Below are positions 19,181 through 27,040 of a stretch of DNA of 33,484 nucleotides, in pieces. The stretch covers positions 1-33,484 of the forward strand of contig CAMNLM010000016.1 in assembly GCA_946543085.1 (NCBI GenBank). The letters run 5' to 3'. The position numbers were made by a program, and so were the translations under genes. Within the stretch, counting starts at the first letter, position 1. Every line of letters starts with the position of its first letter. This stretch comes from an uncultured Clostridia bacterium (GTDB lineage: Bacteria > Bacillota > Clostridia > Christensenellales > Aristaeellaceae). The notes beneath the pieces are model-generated. The model saw only the letters and a list, made by a program, of their open reading frames with translations, was not told the origin of the DNA and searched no databases.

Positions 19181-19881
19181 GCAAGCGAAGGGGACAGCGT
19201 CTTGCCTTGCTGAGCGGATTCTGCATCACGCTGGGCTGTACGCTCGCAGTGCTGACACTCACGCTGTGGCTGATGGGCACAAGTTCGGGCTTTATGCTGG
19301 CCAGTATGCGGCGGTATGCCCCGCCGGAGACGACCGGCCTTTATCCGGAGGAGTATGAGCCTGTTGCTCGGATGACCTGTGATTACCTGAGCGGAAAGAA
19401 CCCTGTGTTTCAATATGAGCGGGAGCTGCCGGACAGCGCGGTGTTCCCGCTCTTTCACAGCTATGAGCAGGCACATATGGCGGACTGCCGGGCGCTGTTT
19501 CAACTGGACAGGATCCTATGCATAGCTTCTGCCGCCCTGCTTCTGCTGTCAGCCGGCTGTGCGCTGTTCACGAAAAACGGAAAAGAGACGGCCCGAGGCA
19601 TGCGGTGGGGATTGCGAATGACCACTGGCGCAATCGCGCTGCTGGCGATCTGGGGCGTATGGAACTTTGACGGCCTCTTCATCACCTTCCACAAGCTCGC
19701 CTTCACCAACCAGCTGTGGCTGCTGAACCCGCGGACGGACCTGCTCATCCGCCTGATGCCGACCCCGTTTTTCACGCACTGCGTGATGATCCTGGCCATT
19801 GCCTTGGTCCTGACGCAGGCATTGCTGTTCGCGTTCTCCGCCTTGCTGGGCAGGAGACAACCAGAAGGAGTTTCAATCTGA
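19177..19881 (+). CDS. DUF1461 (TIGR01906-type) integral membrane protein
   Basis: A 234-residue membrane protein of a family common in Clostridia, with no known biochemical role. The topology is one N-terminal helix (about 9-33), an extracytoplasmic segment of about 75 residues, then three or four helices. The family-typical block FHKLAFTNQLWLLNPRTDLLIRLMP is followed by FFTHCVMILAIALV. It overlaps prfB by 4 bases (ATGA) and its stop shares a base with the tsaD start, so it is firmly inside the operon. It could help membrane-protein maturation, but nothing in the sequence shows it. Confidence 0.85.
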   Translation: MSKRRGQRLALLSGFCITLGCTLAVLTLTLWLMGTSSGFMLASMRRYAPPETTGLYPEEYEPVARMTCDYLSGKNPVFQYERELPDSAVFPLFHSYEQAHMADCRALFQLDRILCIASAALLLLSAGCALFTKNGKETARGMRWGLRMTTGAIALLAIWGVWNFDGLFITFHKLAFTNQLWLLNPRTDLLIRLMPTPFFTHCVMILAIALVLTQALLFAFSALLGRRQPEGVSI

Positions 19882-20966
19882 TGACCTATAATGAAGAAAT
19901 GCGCAGTCTAACCGCAGAGATTCGCGGCAAGGAGCATGTGAATATCCTGTCGCTCGAGACCTCCTGCGACGAGACGGCAGCCGCCGTTGTGCAGGATGGA
20001 CGCGTCATCCGCAGCAACATTGTTTTCAGCCAGATCGATCTGCACGCGCTCTATGGCGGCGTGGTGCCGGAGATTGCGAGCCGCGCCCATGTGGAAGCCT
20101 GCGACCGCGTGATTGACGAAGCGCTCAGAGCGGCAGGCATGACGGCGCAGGAGATCGACGCCTGCGCCGTGACCTACGGGCCTGGATTGGTCGGCGCGCT
20201 CCTGACCGGTGTCAGCTGCATGAAGGGCTACAGCTACGCGCTGCGCAAGCCGCTGATCCCCGTCAATCACATTGAGGGCCATATCGCGGCCAACTATCTC
20301 AGCCATCCGGATCTGAAGCCGCCTTTCCTGTGCCTGGTGGTTTCCGGCGGGCACAGCCACCTGGTGCGCGTGGAGGACTACGGCGTCTATACCCTCATCG
20401 GGCAGACGACAGATGACGCGGCCGGCGAAGCCTTCGACAAGGCGGCGCGTATTCTCGGTCTCCCCTATCCGGGCGGTCCGCGCATCGATGCCCTGGCTGA
20501 AGAAGGCAATCCGCATTACCTCCAGCTGCCGAACCCGCACACGGAAGGCCGCTATGACTACAGCTTCTCCGGGCTCAAAACCGCCTTCATCAACGCCTGC
20601 CACAGGATGGAGCAGCGGGGAGAAACGCTGCCAAAGGCAGACCTGGCGGCTTCCTTCCGCGAAGCGGTTGTATCCATGCTGGTGGAAAAAGCGATGCTGG
20701 CTGTGGACGAGAACCCCGAGCTTGCGCCGGCCATCGCGCTGGCCGGCGGCGTATCCGCAAACAGAGAACTGCGCAGACGGATGCAGGCAGCCTGTGACAG
20801 GCGCGGTCTGCCGCTCTATATGCCTGAATTGCAACTGTGCGGCGACAACGGCGCGATGATCGGCTCCGCTGCCTATTATCGCCTGATGCGCGGAGAAATC
20901 GCCGATCTCACCCTGAACGCCGTCCCGGCCCTGCGCCTTGTGGAAAGGAGAACCGTCCATGGCTGA
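19881..20966 (+). CDS. tsaD: tRNA N6-adenosine threonylcarbamoyltransferase TsaD
   Basis: A 361-residue Kae1/Qri7-family enzyme that, with TsaB and TsaE, transfers threonylcarbamoyl to A37 of ANN-decoding tRNAs. Markers are SLETSCDETAAAVV (24-37), VVPEIASRAHVE (61-72), the metal-binding His pair H130 and H134 (NHIEGH), VSGGHSHLV, and AGGVSANRELR near the C terminus followed by CGDNGAMIG (metal Asp). I chose the ATG at 19881, which overlaps the upstream TGA as TGATG and has AGAAGGAG at 10-base spacing. The stop lies 8 bases inside gtrA. No tsaB or tsaE is in the window. Confidence 0.98.
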   Translation: MTYNEEMRSLTAEIRGKEHVNILSLETSCDETAAAVVQDGRVIRSNIVFSQIDLHALYGGVVPEIASRAHVEACDRVIDEALRAAGMTAQEIDACAVTYGPGLVGALLTGVSCMKGYSYALRKPLIPVNHIEGHIAANYLSHPDLKPPFLCLVVSGGHSHLVRVEDYGVYTLIGQTTDDAAGEAFDKAARILGLPYPGGPRIDALAEEGNPHYLQLPNPHTEGRYDYSFSGLKTAFINACHRMEQRGETLPKADLAASFREAVVSMLVEKAMLAVDENPELAPAIALAGGVSANRELRRRMQAACDRRGLPLYMPELQLCGDNGAMIGSAAYYRLMRGEIADLTLNAVPALRLVERRTVHG

Positions 20967-21414
20967 CAACGGAAACGCCCGCGCCACGAAACGAAAAGAA
21001 ACACTGCGCGCAATCAAGTTTACGCTCTTCTCCATCTCTGCCGGTATTGTCCAGGTCCTCAGCTTTTCCCTCTTTCACGACGTGCTGCACTGGGAGCAGT
21101 ACTGGCAGAGCCATCTGCCCTCGCTGATCCTCTCGGTGCTGTGGAATTTTACCTTTAACCGGAAATACACCTTCCGCTCCGACGCGAGCCTCCCTCGCGC
21201 CATGGGCCTGGTTGCCCTGTATTACCTGGTCTTCACCCCCGCATCCGCATGGTGGGGGCAGGCGCTCGCCGATGCGGGTGTACACGACTGGCTGGTGGAG
21301 GGCATCAACATGCTGATCAACTTTGTGACGGAGTTCCTCTTTCAGCGCTATGTGGTCTACCGCAACCGGGTCGATACCAGAAGTGACGCCAAAGGCACAC
21401 GGGAGGGAACATGA
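20959..21414 (+). CDS. GtrA-family membrane protein
   Basis: A 151-residue protein with four predicted membrane helices, of the GtrA/DPMS family involved in moving undecaprenyl-linked sugars or assisting glycosyltransferases. The N-terminal FTLFSISAGIVQVLSFSL, the conserved LWNFTFNRKYTF and the closing FVTEFLFQRYVVYR are typical. The ATG at 20959 has AAAGGAG upstream and overlaps the end of tsaD by 8 bases. The stop overlaps rsmA. No glycosyltransferase partner is nearby in the window. Confidence 0.9.
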   Translation: MADNGNARATKRKETLRAIKFTLFSISAGIVQVLSFSLFHDVLHWEQYWQSHLPSLILSVLWNFTFNRKYTFRSDASLPRAMGLVALYYLVFTPASAWWGQALADAGVHDWLVEGINMLINFVTEFLFQRYVVYRNRVDTRSDAKGTREGT

Positions 21415-22268
21415 GCCGCAGCAAAGAGCATATCCGCCAGACTTCCCTCCAGTACAAGAAGAGCCTTGGCCAGCACTTTCTCTATGACGATGATCTCCTC
21501 GCCCGGCTTGTCGAGCTTGCCCAGGTGGACGGAGAAATGGATGTGCTGGAGATCGGCCCCGGCGCGGGAACGCTCACCAAACACCTATGCGAGAAGGCGC
21601 ATCATGTCACCTCCCTGGAGATGGATGAACGTCTGATTCCCCTTCTCAGCGCTTACATGGAGGGCTTCAGCAACTTCTCCCTCGTGCAGGGCGATGCCAT
21701 GCAGGCCGATCTAAAGGAACTCACTTCGGAACTTCGCAAGCCTTTCTCTGTTGTTGCGAATATCCCCTACTATATCACGACGCCGCTGATCACGCGCCTG
21801 CTGACCTCGGGGTTGGCGCTCGGCCGCCTCTCTCTGATGATCCAGCGTGAGGTGGCGGATAAGATCCTCGCGTGCCCGGGCGATGAGGGCTGGGGCATGC
21901 TGGCTGTGCGCTGTCAGTACTGCACAGTGCCCGAGCGTCTGCTTGAAGTTCCTGCATCAAGCTTCTCGCCGCCGCCCAAGGTGGACAGCACCTTTATCAC
22001 ATTGACGATGCGCGAGACACCGGCGGTGCGTCCGGTCAGCGAGGAAGACTTCTTCCGCGTAGCGGCTGCGGCCTTTGCCCTGCGCCGCAAAACGATGACA
22101 AACGGTCTCTGCGCGTCCTTCCATCTGGAGCGGACGGAAGCCATCGCGCTGATGAATCAGGCCGGACTGGATGAGCGCGTGCGCGGTGAAAAGCTGACGC
22201 TGGAAGAGCTGTGCCGCCTTTCCGACGCGTGGACTGCCATGCGGCAGCAGAAGGAGGCAGCAGTATGA
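21411..22268 (+). CDS. rsmA: 16S rRNA dimethyladenosine transferase RsmA (KsgA)
   Basis: A 285-residue methyltransferase that dimethylates A1518 and A1519 of 16S rRNA during 30S maturation. The N-terminal KKSLGQHFLYD (16-26), SAM-binding motif LEIGPGAGTLT (46-56), and the catalytic NIPYYITTPLI (117-127) are all intact. The C-terminal helical domain (FALRRKTMTNGL) is complete. GGGAGG lies directly before the ATG, which overlaps the gtrA stop as ATGA; the gene's own stop overlaps the dUTPase start in the same way. Confidence 0.98.
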   Translation: MSRSKEHIRQTSLQYKKSLGQHFLYDDDLLARLVELAQVDGEMDVLEIGPGAGTLTKHLCEKAHHVTSLEMDERLIPLLSAYMEGFSNFSLVQGDAMQADLKELTSELRKPFSVVANIPYYITTPLITRLLTSGLALGRLSLMIQREVADKILACPGDEGWGMLAVRCQYCTVPERLLEVPASSFSPPPKVDSTFITLTMRETPAVRPVSEEDFFRVAAAAFALRRKTMTNGLCASFHLERTEAIALMNQAGLDERVRGEKLTLEELCRLSDAWTAMRQQKEAAV

Positions 22269-22705
22269 ACGAAGCGGAAGTCCTGATCAAGTACCATTGT
22301 CCAGAGCTGGAGCCGCTGGCGTACATCGGCGGAAAGAGCGACTGGGTCGATCTCCGGGCGGCGGAGGAAGTCGAGATGAAGTCCGGAGACTTCCGGTATA
22401 TCAGCCTCGGCATTTCCGTGCGTCTCCCAAAGGGCTTCGAGCTCTGGGTCGCGCCGCGTTCTTCCACTTTCAAGAACTTCGGGCTGATCATGGTCAACTC
22501 CCCCGGCATTGTGGATGAAACCTATTCCTCTGACGAGGACATTCTCATGATGCCCGCGCTCGCCATGCGGGACACGGTGATTCACGTCAACGACCGCATC
22601 TGCCAGTGCCGCCTCATGGAGCATCAGCCGCAGCTGCGCTTCCGCGCGGTGGAAACGCTTGGGCACAACACGCGCGGCGGGTTTGGCTCCACAGGGACAA
22701 GGTAA
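22265..22705 (+). CDS. dut: dUTP diphosphatase (dUTPase)
   Basis: A 146-residue trimeric-type dUTPase that hydrolyses dUTP to dUMP and pyrophosphate, keeping uracil out of DNA and feeding dTMP synthesis. All five motifs are recognisable: DLRAA (29-33), PRSSTFK (64-70), GIVDETY (81-87, catalytic Asp84), NDRICQ (109-114) and the C-terminal arm RGGFGSTG (137-144). The start at 22265 overlaps rsmA by 4 bases and has AAGGAGG upstream. Motif 3 carries an extra acidic stretch (SSDEDI), as in some clostridial members. Confidence 0.93.
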   Translation: MNEAEVLIKYHCPELEPLAYIGGKSDWVDLRAAEEVEMKSGDFRYISLGISVRLPKGFELWVAPRSSTFKNFGLIMVNSPGIVDETYSSDEDILMMPALAMRDTVIHVNDRICQCRLMEHQPQLRFRAVETLGHNTRGGFGSTGTR

Positions 22706-22749
22706 AACAGAAAAAATGTTACGGATTGCGAATGAAAGGAAACCAAGAG

Positions 22750-23013
22750 ATGGAAGTTGGAAACATGGTGCCGGTCGCGAGCCGCGACTCCGATCCAGCC
22801 CTGCTGGCCAGGCAGCTGCTTGATACGGATTATTTCAACATGAATGAGCAGCTGCTGAGCGATCTGCTGGACCAAGCGCAGTCCGTCTATGCCGCCCTCG
22901 AAGAGAATGAACCTGAAGCCGATGAAGAGAGCGAAGAATACGGCGACTGGCTGAACCTGCTGGAAGAGCTTGAGAGCATGTGTGAGGACATTGAGGAAAT
23001 ACTTGAGGAATGA
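22750..23013 (+). CDS. Small acidic hypothetical protein
   Basis: An 87-residue protein with no signal peptide or membrane helix and a very acidic C-terminal half (EENEPEADEESEEYGDW and ELESMCEDIEEILEE), probably two helices. I chose the ATG at 22750 because AAAGGAA lies 8 bases upstream; an ATG at 22732 would add six residues. It is the last gene of the secA-prfB-rsmA-dut unit and is closed by a strong terminator. I do not recognise a family. The composition suggests a small cytosolic protein that binds another protein, but that is a guess. Confidence 0.7.
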   Translation: MEVGNMVPVASRDSDPALLARQLLDTDYFNMNEQLLSDLLDQAQSVYAALEENEPEADEESEEYGDWLNLLEELESMCEDIEEILEE

Positions 23014-23028
23014 AGCATTTCCGCATTC

Positions 23029-23072
23029 AAAAAGCATCCCGTTCTCCTTTTGAGAAGTTCGGGATGCTTTTT
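23029..23072. terminator. Bidirectional intrinsic terminator between the dut unit and the motor operon
   Basis: AAAAAGCATCCCG (23029-23041) pairs with CGGGATGCTTTTT (23060-23072), 13 bp, with TTCTC/GAGAA extending the stem inward. A- and T-runs at both ends let it terminate both convergent units. Confidence 0.92.
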
Positions 23073-23080
23073 CTGCGGGC

Positions 23081-23566
23081 TCAGTTTCCTGAGACTCTTG
23101 TCTTCAGACTGTAGGGCTTGCCGTCCATGTACCAGCGGACGGTGATTTCGCGGATCGCGTGCATGTGGATGCTCGTCATCAGCGTCACCTGCAGGTCGCC
23201 TTCGCTTCTGGCCGGCAGGGACCAGACGGTTTCATCTCCCAGCTGCAGCACGTCTCCCGCCATCGGCGTGATTTGAATCTCCAGCGCATCGGCGGTGAGA
23301 AAAGTCGCGTTCTTGATTCGCAGCGAATAGGTGATAAACTGCCAGTCCGCCGCGTTTTCGGGCACCTCGTCGGAAAGCCTGATTCCAAGCCCGCTTCCGT
23401 TGACGATCTGCTGCCGGATCTCTTCAAAAGCCTCCGGCTGAACGGAAGCCTCGACGGCGGAATAGCGGATATCCGTGACCGTCAATTCCGCTGTCTGGTA
23501 GAGATAGACAAGCCCTGCGCAGGCTGCCAGAAAAACAAGCGCTGTCAGCACGGCGGCTGCTCGCAT
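23081..23566 (-). CDS. Small exported or membrane-anchored protein of the ZorAB-like operon
   Basis: A 161-residue protein with a single N-terminal hydrophobic segment (residues 3-23) followed by an extracytoplasmic domain rich in beta-strand-like stretches (YSLRIKNATFL, LEIQITPMAGDVL, EITVRWYMDG). FLAAC at residues 12-16 fits a lipobox, so it may be a lipoprotein with Cys16 as the anchor; the hydrophobic run continues after it, so a plain membrane anchor is equally possible. It starts 33 bases after the OmpA-domain gene, in the same direction and before the same terminator, so it is the third gene of that operon. I do not recognise the family. It could be a cell-surface accessory or sensor subunit of the motor. 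Confidence 0.7.
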   Translation of the reverse strand: MRAAAVLTALVFLAACAGLVYLYQTAELTVTDIRYSAVEASVQPEAFEEIRQQIVNGSGLGIRLSDEVPENAADWQFITYSLRIKNATFLTADALEIQITPMAGDVLQLGDETVWSLPARSEGDLQVTLMTSIHMHAIREITVRWYMDGKPYSLKTRVSGN

Positions 23567-23599
23567 AAATCAAGCCTCTTTTCTCAATGAATCAGTATG

Positions 23600-24607
23600 T
23601 CAGCGTCCCTGGAGGATGCGGTTCATCTCCTCGATCATCTCCGCGTCCTTCAGGCTGAACTTGAATTCCACACGACGGGACGCGTCCTTGTTTTCCGTGC
23701 CGTCCGCGTTCAGAACCGGATCGGAAGAAGAGCGCCCCTTGGCTGTCAGAATTTCCTGCATCAGCTGCTGCTGGCTGCTGTTGATGATGCTGAAGCAATA
23801 GATCACGACGTTCAGCGCGCGCTGCTGGCTGAGGTTCAGGTTTTTGATATAGGTGCCGGTCGAATCCGTGTGGCCTTCCACGATGATCTCACCCAGATAG
23901 TCCCGGTATTTGGGCTGCAGCAAGACGCCGAGATAGACCGGCAGGAAGGCGTTCAGCAGATTCTTTCCGTCCTCCCGAATCTCCGACTTGCCGGATTCAA
24001 AGAACACAGCGCTCTCCAGAACGATATCGCCGGTGTTCGGGTCGATGGTTGCGGCGAGGTTGGAGGCGGTCAATGCCCGCGTCAGCTCGGCAACAATCTC
24101 TGTGCGGATGCCGACCAGGCTGGATACGCTGGCGGTCTCACGGGCGAAGGCTTCCTGCTGCTGTGTCAGCTGCAGCTGCAGACTGTTCAGCTCTGTCTCC
24201 TTGGCCGCGAGCGTCGCCTTGGCGTTCTCAAGCTCCTCCTGCTGTCCGATGAGGATGATGGTCTGGGTATCGAGCTCCTTCTGCTTGGCCTCCAGATCGC
24301 TCCGAACGAGCGCCAGCTCTTCCTCTTTGGTTGTCAGGTCGGCCTGCGCCTTGTCCAGTTCGCCCTGTTTGATGATGATCAGCGCGTTGTTTTTGTCCAG
24401 CTCGTCCTGCTGCAGTTTGATCTGCGCTTCCTGGCGTTCCAGCTCCAGCGTCTTCTCCTCCATCATCTTGTTGTACTGATAGAGATTGAAGACAAGGAAG
24501 AGCACAAACACCAGCACCAGAGCGGCCATGATGTCCGAGTAGCTGATCCAGTAAGAGCCGCCGTTTCCGCGCCCGGCGCGGCGGTTATGCACGTGCTGTC
24601 TTGCCAC
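23600..24607 (-). CDS. ZorB/MotB-like stator subunit with coiled coil and OmpA-type peptidoglycan-binding domain
   Basis: A 335-residue membrane protein. Residues 19-44 form one membrane helix with Asp25 near its cytoplasmic end (SYWISYSDIMAALVLV), the position of the ion-carrying Asp of MotB and ZorB. Residues 46-160 are a long Glu/Gln/Leu/Lys-rich coiled coil. Residues about 185-318 are an OmpA/MotB C-terminal domain with GHTDSTG (245-251), NLNLSQQRA (256-264) and RRVEFKF (311-317), which binds peptidoglycan. The start is a GTG at 24607, the only start in frame before an upstream stop; GGAGGAGG lies 11 bases before it, inside the end of the ZorA-like gene. The gap to that gene is 6 bases. 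A flagellar MotB is less likely, given the partner and the lack of flagellar genes. Confidence 0.88.
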   Translation of the reverse strand: MARQHVHNRRAGRGNGGSYWISYSDIMAALVLVFVLFLVFNLYQYNKMMEEKTLELERQEAQIKLQQDELDKNNALIIIKQGELDKAQADLTTKEEELALVRSDLEAKQKELDTQTIILIGQQEELENAKATLAAKETELNSLQLQLTQQQEAFARETASVSSLVGIRTEIVAELTRALTASNLAATIDPNTGDIVLESAVFFESGKSEIREDGKNLLNAFLPVYLGVLLQPKYRDYLGEIIVEGHTDSTGTYIKNLNLSQQRALNVVIYCFSIINSSQQQLMQEILTAKGRSSSDPVLNADGTENKDASRRVEFKFSLKDAEMIEEMNRILQGR

Positions 24608-24613
24608 GGGAGA

Positions 24614-26158
24614 TCAAGCCTCCTCCCGCTCTGCGCGAATGGCTGCCGTCGCCTGCTCGATCGCGTTCTGCATAGAGCTCAGCGCTTTCTGCATTTCAGC
24701 CATGTCGCCGGCAATGCTGGCTGTTTCGCTGCTCTGTGAAGCGCTCTCAATCTTCTTTGCAAACGCTTCCGTCATATCTGTCATCGAAGCCTCGAACATG
24801 CCGAGAGAGCGGGACAGACCGTCCACAACGTCGGTCACGAAGCGCTGATAGCTGCCGGAAAGCTGCTGCCCGGCATCCTGCATCGTCTGGCTGACGGAGC
24901 GAAGGGAGCGCGTTGCGTCGGTGTTGTTCTGCTGCAGCTGCTCGAGTGTGCGGGCCCCGGCGGCCTGGAAGTCGTTCAGCGCATGACCCAGGTTTTCCTG
25001 GCCCTGCTGCAGGCGGGAAAGCATCTTGCCCTGCTGGTCGCTTGCCTGATGCATGGAGGCCAGAAGCTCGGCCGACGTGTGCTCGAAGCGCTCGTCACGC
25101 TGCCTTGCCTGGCTCATCTCCGACACGTAGTGCTCGAAGCGGTCGATCACCTCGCCGGAAACCGTGTGCAGCTGATGGGCGTCCTGAATGATGCCTGATA
25201 CGGCGTTCATCGACTGCTCAAGGCGTTCCATGGAAACCTGCTGATTGCGGTTCATGTCCGTCATGGTCTTGCCGAGCGTGAGGAATTGCCCGTTGAGCGA
25301 GCTGTTCATCTGCTCGACAAAGCGGTTCACAATGTGCTGCACGCCTTCGATCTGCGTTTGCGTTGCGCCGATCAGGAAGCGATCCATGCTCTGCGAGACC
25401 GGCTGCATCGCGCGTCCGATTGCGCCTTCGATGGAGGAAGCCATGCGGGTGGAAACCTGCTCGGTCACTGTGCCGAGCAGATGATTGCGGTCCTGGTTCT
25501 GGCAGATCAGCTGGACGTCATTGTCCAGCGGGCGCTGCATGGCGAGCTGTGTGAAGGACTCGGTGAAATCGTCAATCGCACGGTAGCTGGAGCCCTGGGC
25601 GATACGATTGAGCATGTTAAAAATCAGCGAACAGCTCACACCGGCCACAGATGTGCCAAAGGCAAACTGCATGCCGTTCAGCAGCGTTTGAATTCCGCTC
25701 ATCATGCTGTCCGTCGAGGAGACATCGAGGCCGGACAGGCCCTGCGTCATGCCGATAAAGGTGCCCAGAATACCCAGGGAAGTGAGCAGATTCGGAATCA
25801 TCTCCGCGAGGGTCGCGTTGCCGGGACCATGCGTCACCGTGTCGTCGTTGATATAATCCTCTACGTTGCAGGGCAGTCCGCGGCGGTCCAGCTGTTCGGC
25901 ATTCTGCAGGAAACGGAGCCAGCAGCCCTTGAGGCGCTTTCCCATGAAGCGCGGCTCCTGCCAGACTGGGCGTTCCGGATTCTCCCCTGCCTGATCCTGC
26001 AGCTTGCGGATCGCGCTCCTCAGCGCGTGCGTGGTATTCCACAGGGGCAGAAGGCATTTGATCACACCGATGGCTGTCACAATTGCGATACAGGCATATA
26101 CCAGATAATCGACCATATGCGGCAGCGATGCCGTCGCCTGGTTCATCAGCTCGCTCAT
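24614..26158 (-). CDS. ZorA-like MotA/TolQ/ExbB ion-channel subunit with long cytoplasmic tail
   Basis: A 514-residue membrane protein of the MotA/TolQ/ExbB proton-channel superfamily. Helices are at about 15-40, 119-144 and 163-186; IPNLLTSLGILGTFIGMTQGL and FGTSVAGVSCSLIFNML match the core helices of ZorA-type proteins. Residues about 190-514 form a long, almost entirely helical, Gln/Ser-rich cytoplasmic tail with no catalytic motif, again the ZorA plan. I chose the ATG at 26158 because GGAGGT lies just before it and the extra 75 upstream codons include the promoter. With the ZorB-like protein it should form a pentamer-dimer motor driven by H+ or Na+. No ZorC, ZorD or ZorE is nearby, so a Zorya defence role is not shown. 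Confidence 0.87.
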   Translation of the reverse strand: MSELMNQATASLPHMVDYLVYACIAIVTAIGVIKCLLPLWNTTHALRSAIRKLQDQAGENPERPVWQEPRFMGKRLKGCWLRFLQNAEQLDRRGLPCNVEDYINDDTVTHGPGNATLAEMIPNLLTSLGILGTFIGMTQGLSGLDVSSTDSMMSGIQTLLNGMQFAFGTSVAGVSCSLIFNMLNRIAQGSSYRAIDDFTESFTQLAMQRPLDNDVQLICQNQDRNHLLGTVTEQVSTRMASSIEGAIGRAMQPVSQSMDRFLIGATQTQIEGVQHIVNRFVEQMNSSLNGQFLTLGKTMTDMNRNQQVSMERLEQSMNAVSGIIQDAHQLHTVSGEVIDRFEHYVSEMSQARQRDERFEHTSAELLASMHQASDQQGKMLSRLQQGQENLGHALNDFQAAGARTLEQLQQNNTDATRSLRSVSQTMQDAGQQLSGSYQRFVTDVVDGLSRSLGMFEASMTDMTEAFAKKIESASQSSETASIAGDMAEMQKALSSMQNAIEQATAAIRAEREEA

Positions 26159-26233
26159 AGGCACCTCCGATCTGTATATAGAACGAACGAGACAGCCACA
26201 GCTGTCCCATCCCACAAAAACAGGCTCGAAGAA

Positions 26234-26262
26234 AGTATAACTGAAGTGGCTGATTGTGTAAA
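26234..26262 (-). promoter_or_regulatory. Predicted sigmaA promoter of the ZorAB-like operon
   Basis: On the minus strand TTTACA (26262-26257), a 17-base spacer and TATACT (26239-26234). The leader would be about 70 bases. The remaining part of the 282-base gap up to the tetR-type gene is AT-rich and holds that gene's promoter and operator-like repeat; I see nothing else in it. Confidence 0.75.
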
Positions 26263-26376
26263 CACTTATTTGTAACATTTTTGAAAGCAAACTGAAAACA
26301 ATATCGCATAACAGACAAATTGTGTCACTTTTTCTGCCTCCATCCTGGCATTTTTTGCGCAGGAAACCAACAATTC

Positions 26377-26405
26377 TTGACACGCAACAGGCGCTTGATT
26401 ATAAT
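26377..26405 (+). promoter_or_regulatory. Consensus sigmaA promoter of the TetR-TraX unit
   Basis: TTGACA (26377-26382), a 17-base spacer and TATAAT (26400-26405): a perfect consensus, expected to be strong unless repressed. Confidence 0.9.
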
Positions 26406-26406
26406 A

Positions 26407-26429
26407 TGACCGAAAAACAAAACCGGTCA
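26407..26429 (+). promoter_or_regulatory. Inverted repeat, probable TetR operator
   Basis: TGACCG (26407-26412) and CGGTCA (26424-26429) form a perfect 6-bp inverted repeat with an 11-base A-rich spacer. It begins one base after the -10 box and covers the expected transcript start, the usual position of a self-repressing TetR operator. Confidence 0.6.
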
Positions 26430-26440
26430 CAGGAGGACAC

Positions 26441-27040
26441 ATGGCGTACGGTTTCACTGCTGAGGAACGTCAGCATATCCGCGCTGTACTGCGGGAGCAA
26501 GCCCGGGCCTGCGCAATCTCGCCTGGCATGCGAAAAACAACGGTCGAAGCGCTGACACAGGCAGCCGGTATTTCAAAGGGAGCCTTTTATCTGTTTTATC
26601 CCGGCAAGGAACTCCTGTTCCTGGAGGTGCTCGAAGACCTGCACACCCTGGTCTACGGAAAGATGTCCGAGAAGGTCCGGCAGCATCCGGAGCTTCCCCC
26701 CGCGGAACGCCTGGCGCAGGCCGTTCTTGCGGCATGCAGCGCGCTTGAGCAGAGCAGTATGCTGCCCTTCTGGGAGAACGATGTTCCTGCTTTGATTCAG
26801 AAAATCCCGGAGAGCGTGCTGGACAGGCAATACCACGCCGACAGCGTGCACATCCGCGACGCGCTTCGCCCTGTGATCGCCGATGAACCGACGTTGGCCC
26901 TGGCCGCCTCCGCGGTTCAGGCTCTCATGCTGACTCTCTCCCACCGCAAGCAGATCGGCCCGATGTATACAGAAGTCCTGAGGCGCATGACGGACGGACT
27001 GTTCCACGAGCTGTGCGCAGAGAGAACGGAGGCCCAATAA
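26441..27040 (+). CDS. TetR/AcrR-family transcriptional regulator
   Basis: A 199-residue dimeric repressor-type protein. The DNA-binding helix-turn-helix is at about 33-58 (TTVEALTQAAGISKGAFYLFYPGKELLF), the most conserved part of the family; the remaining helices form a ligand-binding and dimer domain with no recognisable specificity. AGGAGG lies 6 bases before the ATG. The gene has a consensus promoter with an inverted repeat over the start site, suggesting autorepression. It overlaps the next gene as TAATG and diverges from the ZorAB-like operon, so it may control either or both. The inducer is unknown. Confidence 0.92.
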   Translation: MAYGFTAEERQHIRAVLREQARACAISPGMRKTTVEALTQAAGISKGAFYLFYPGKELLFLEVLEDLHTLVYGKMSEKVRQHPELPPAERLAQAVLAACSALEQSSMLPFWENDVPALIQKIPESVLDRQYHADSVHIRDALRPVIADEPTLALAASAVQALMLTLSHRKQIGPMYTEVLRRMTDGLFHELCAERTEAQ

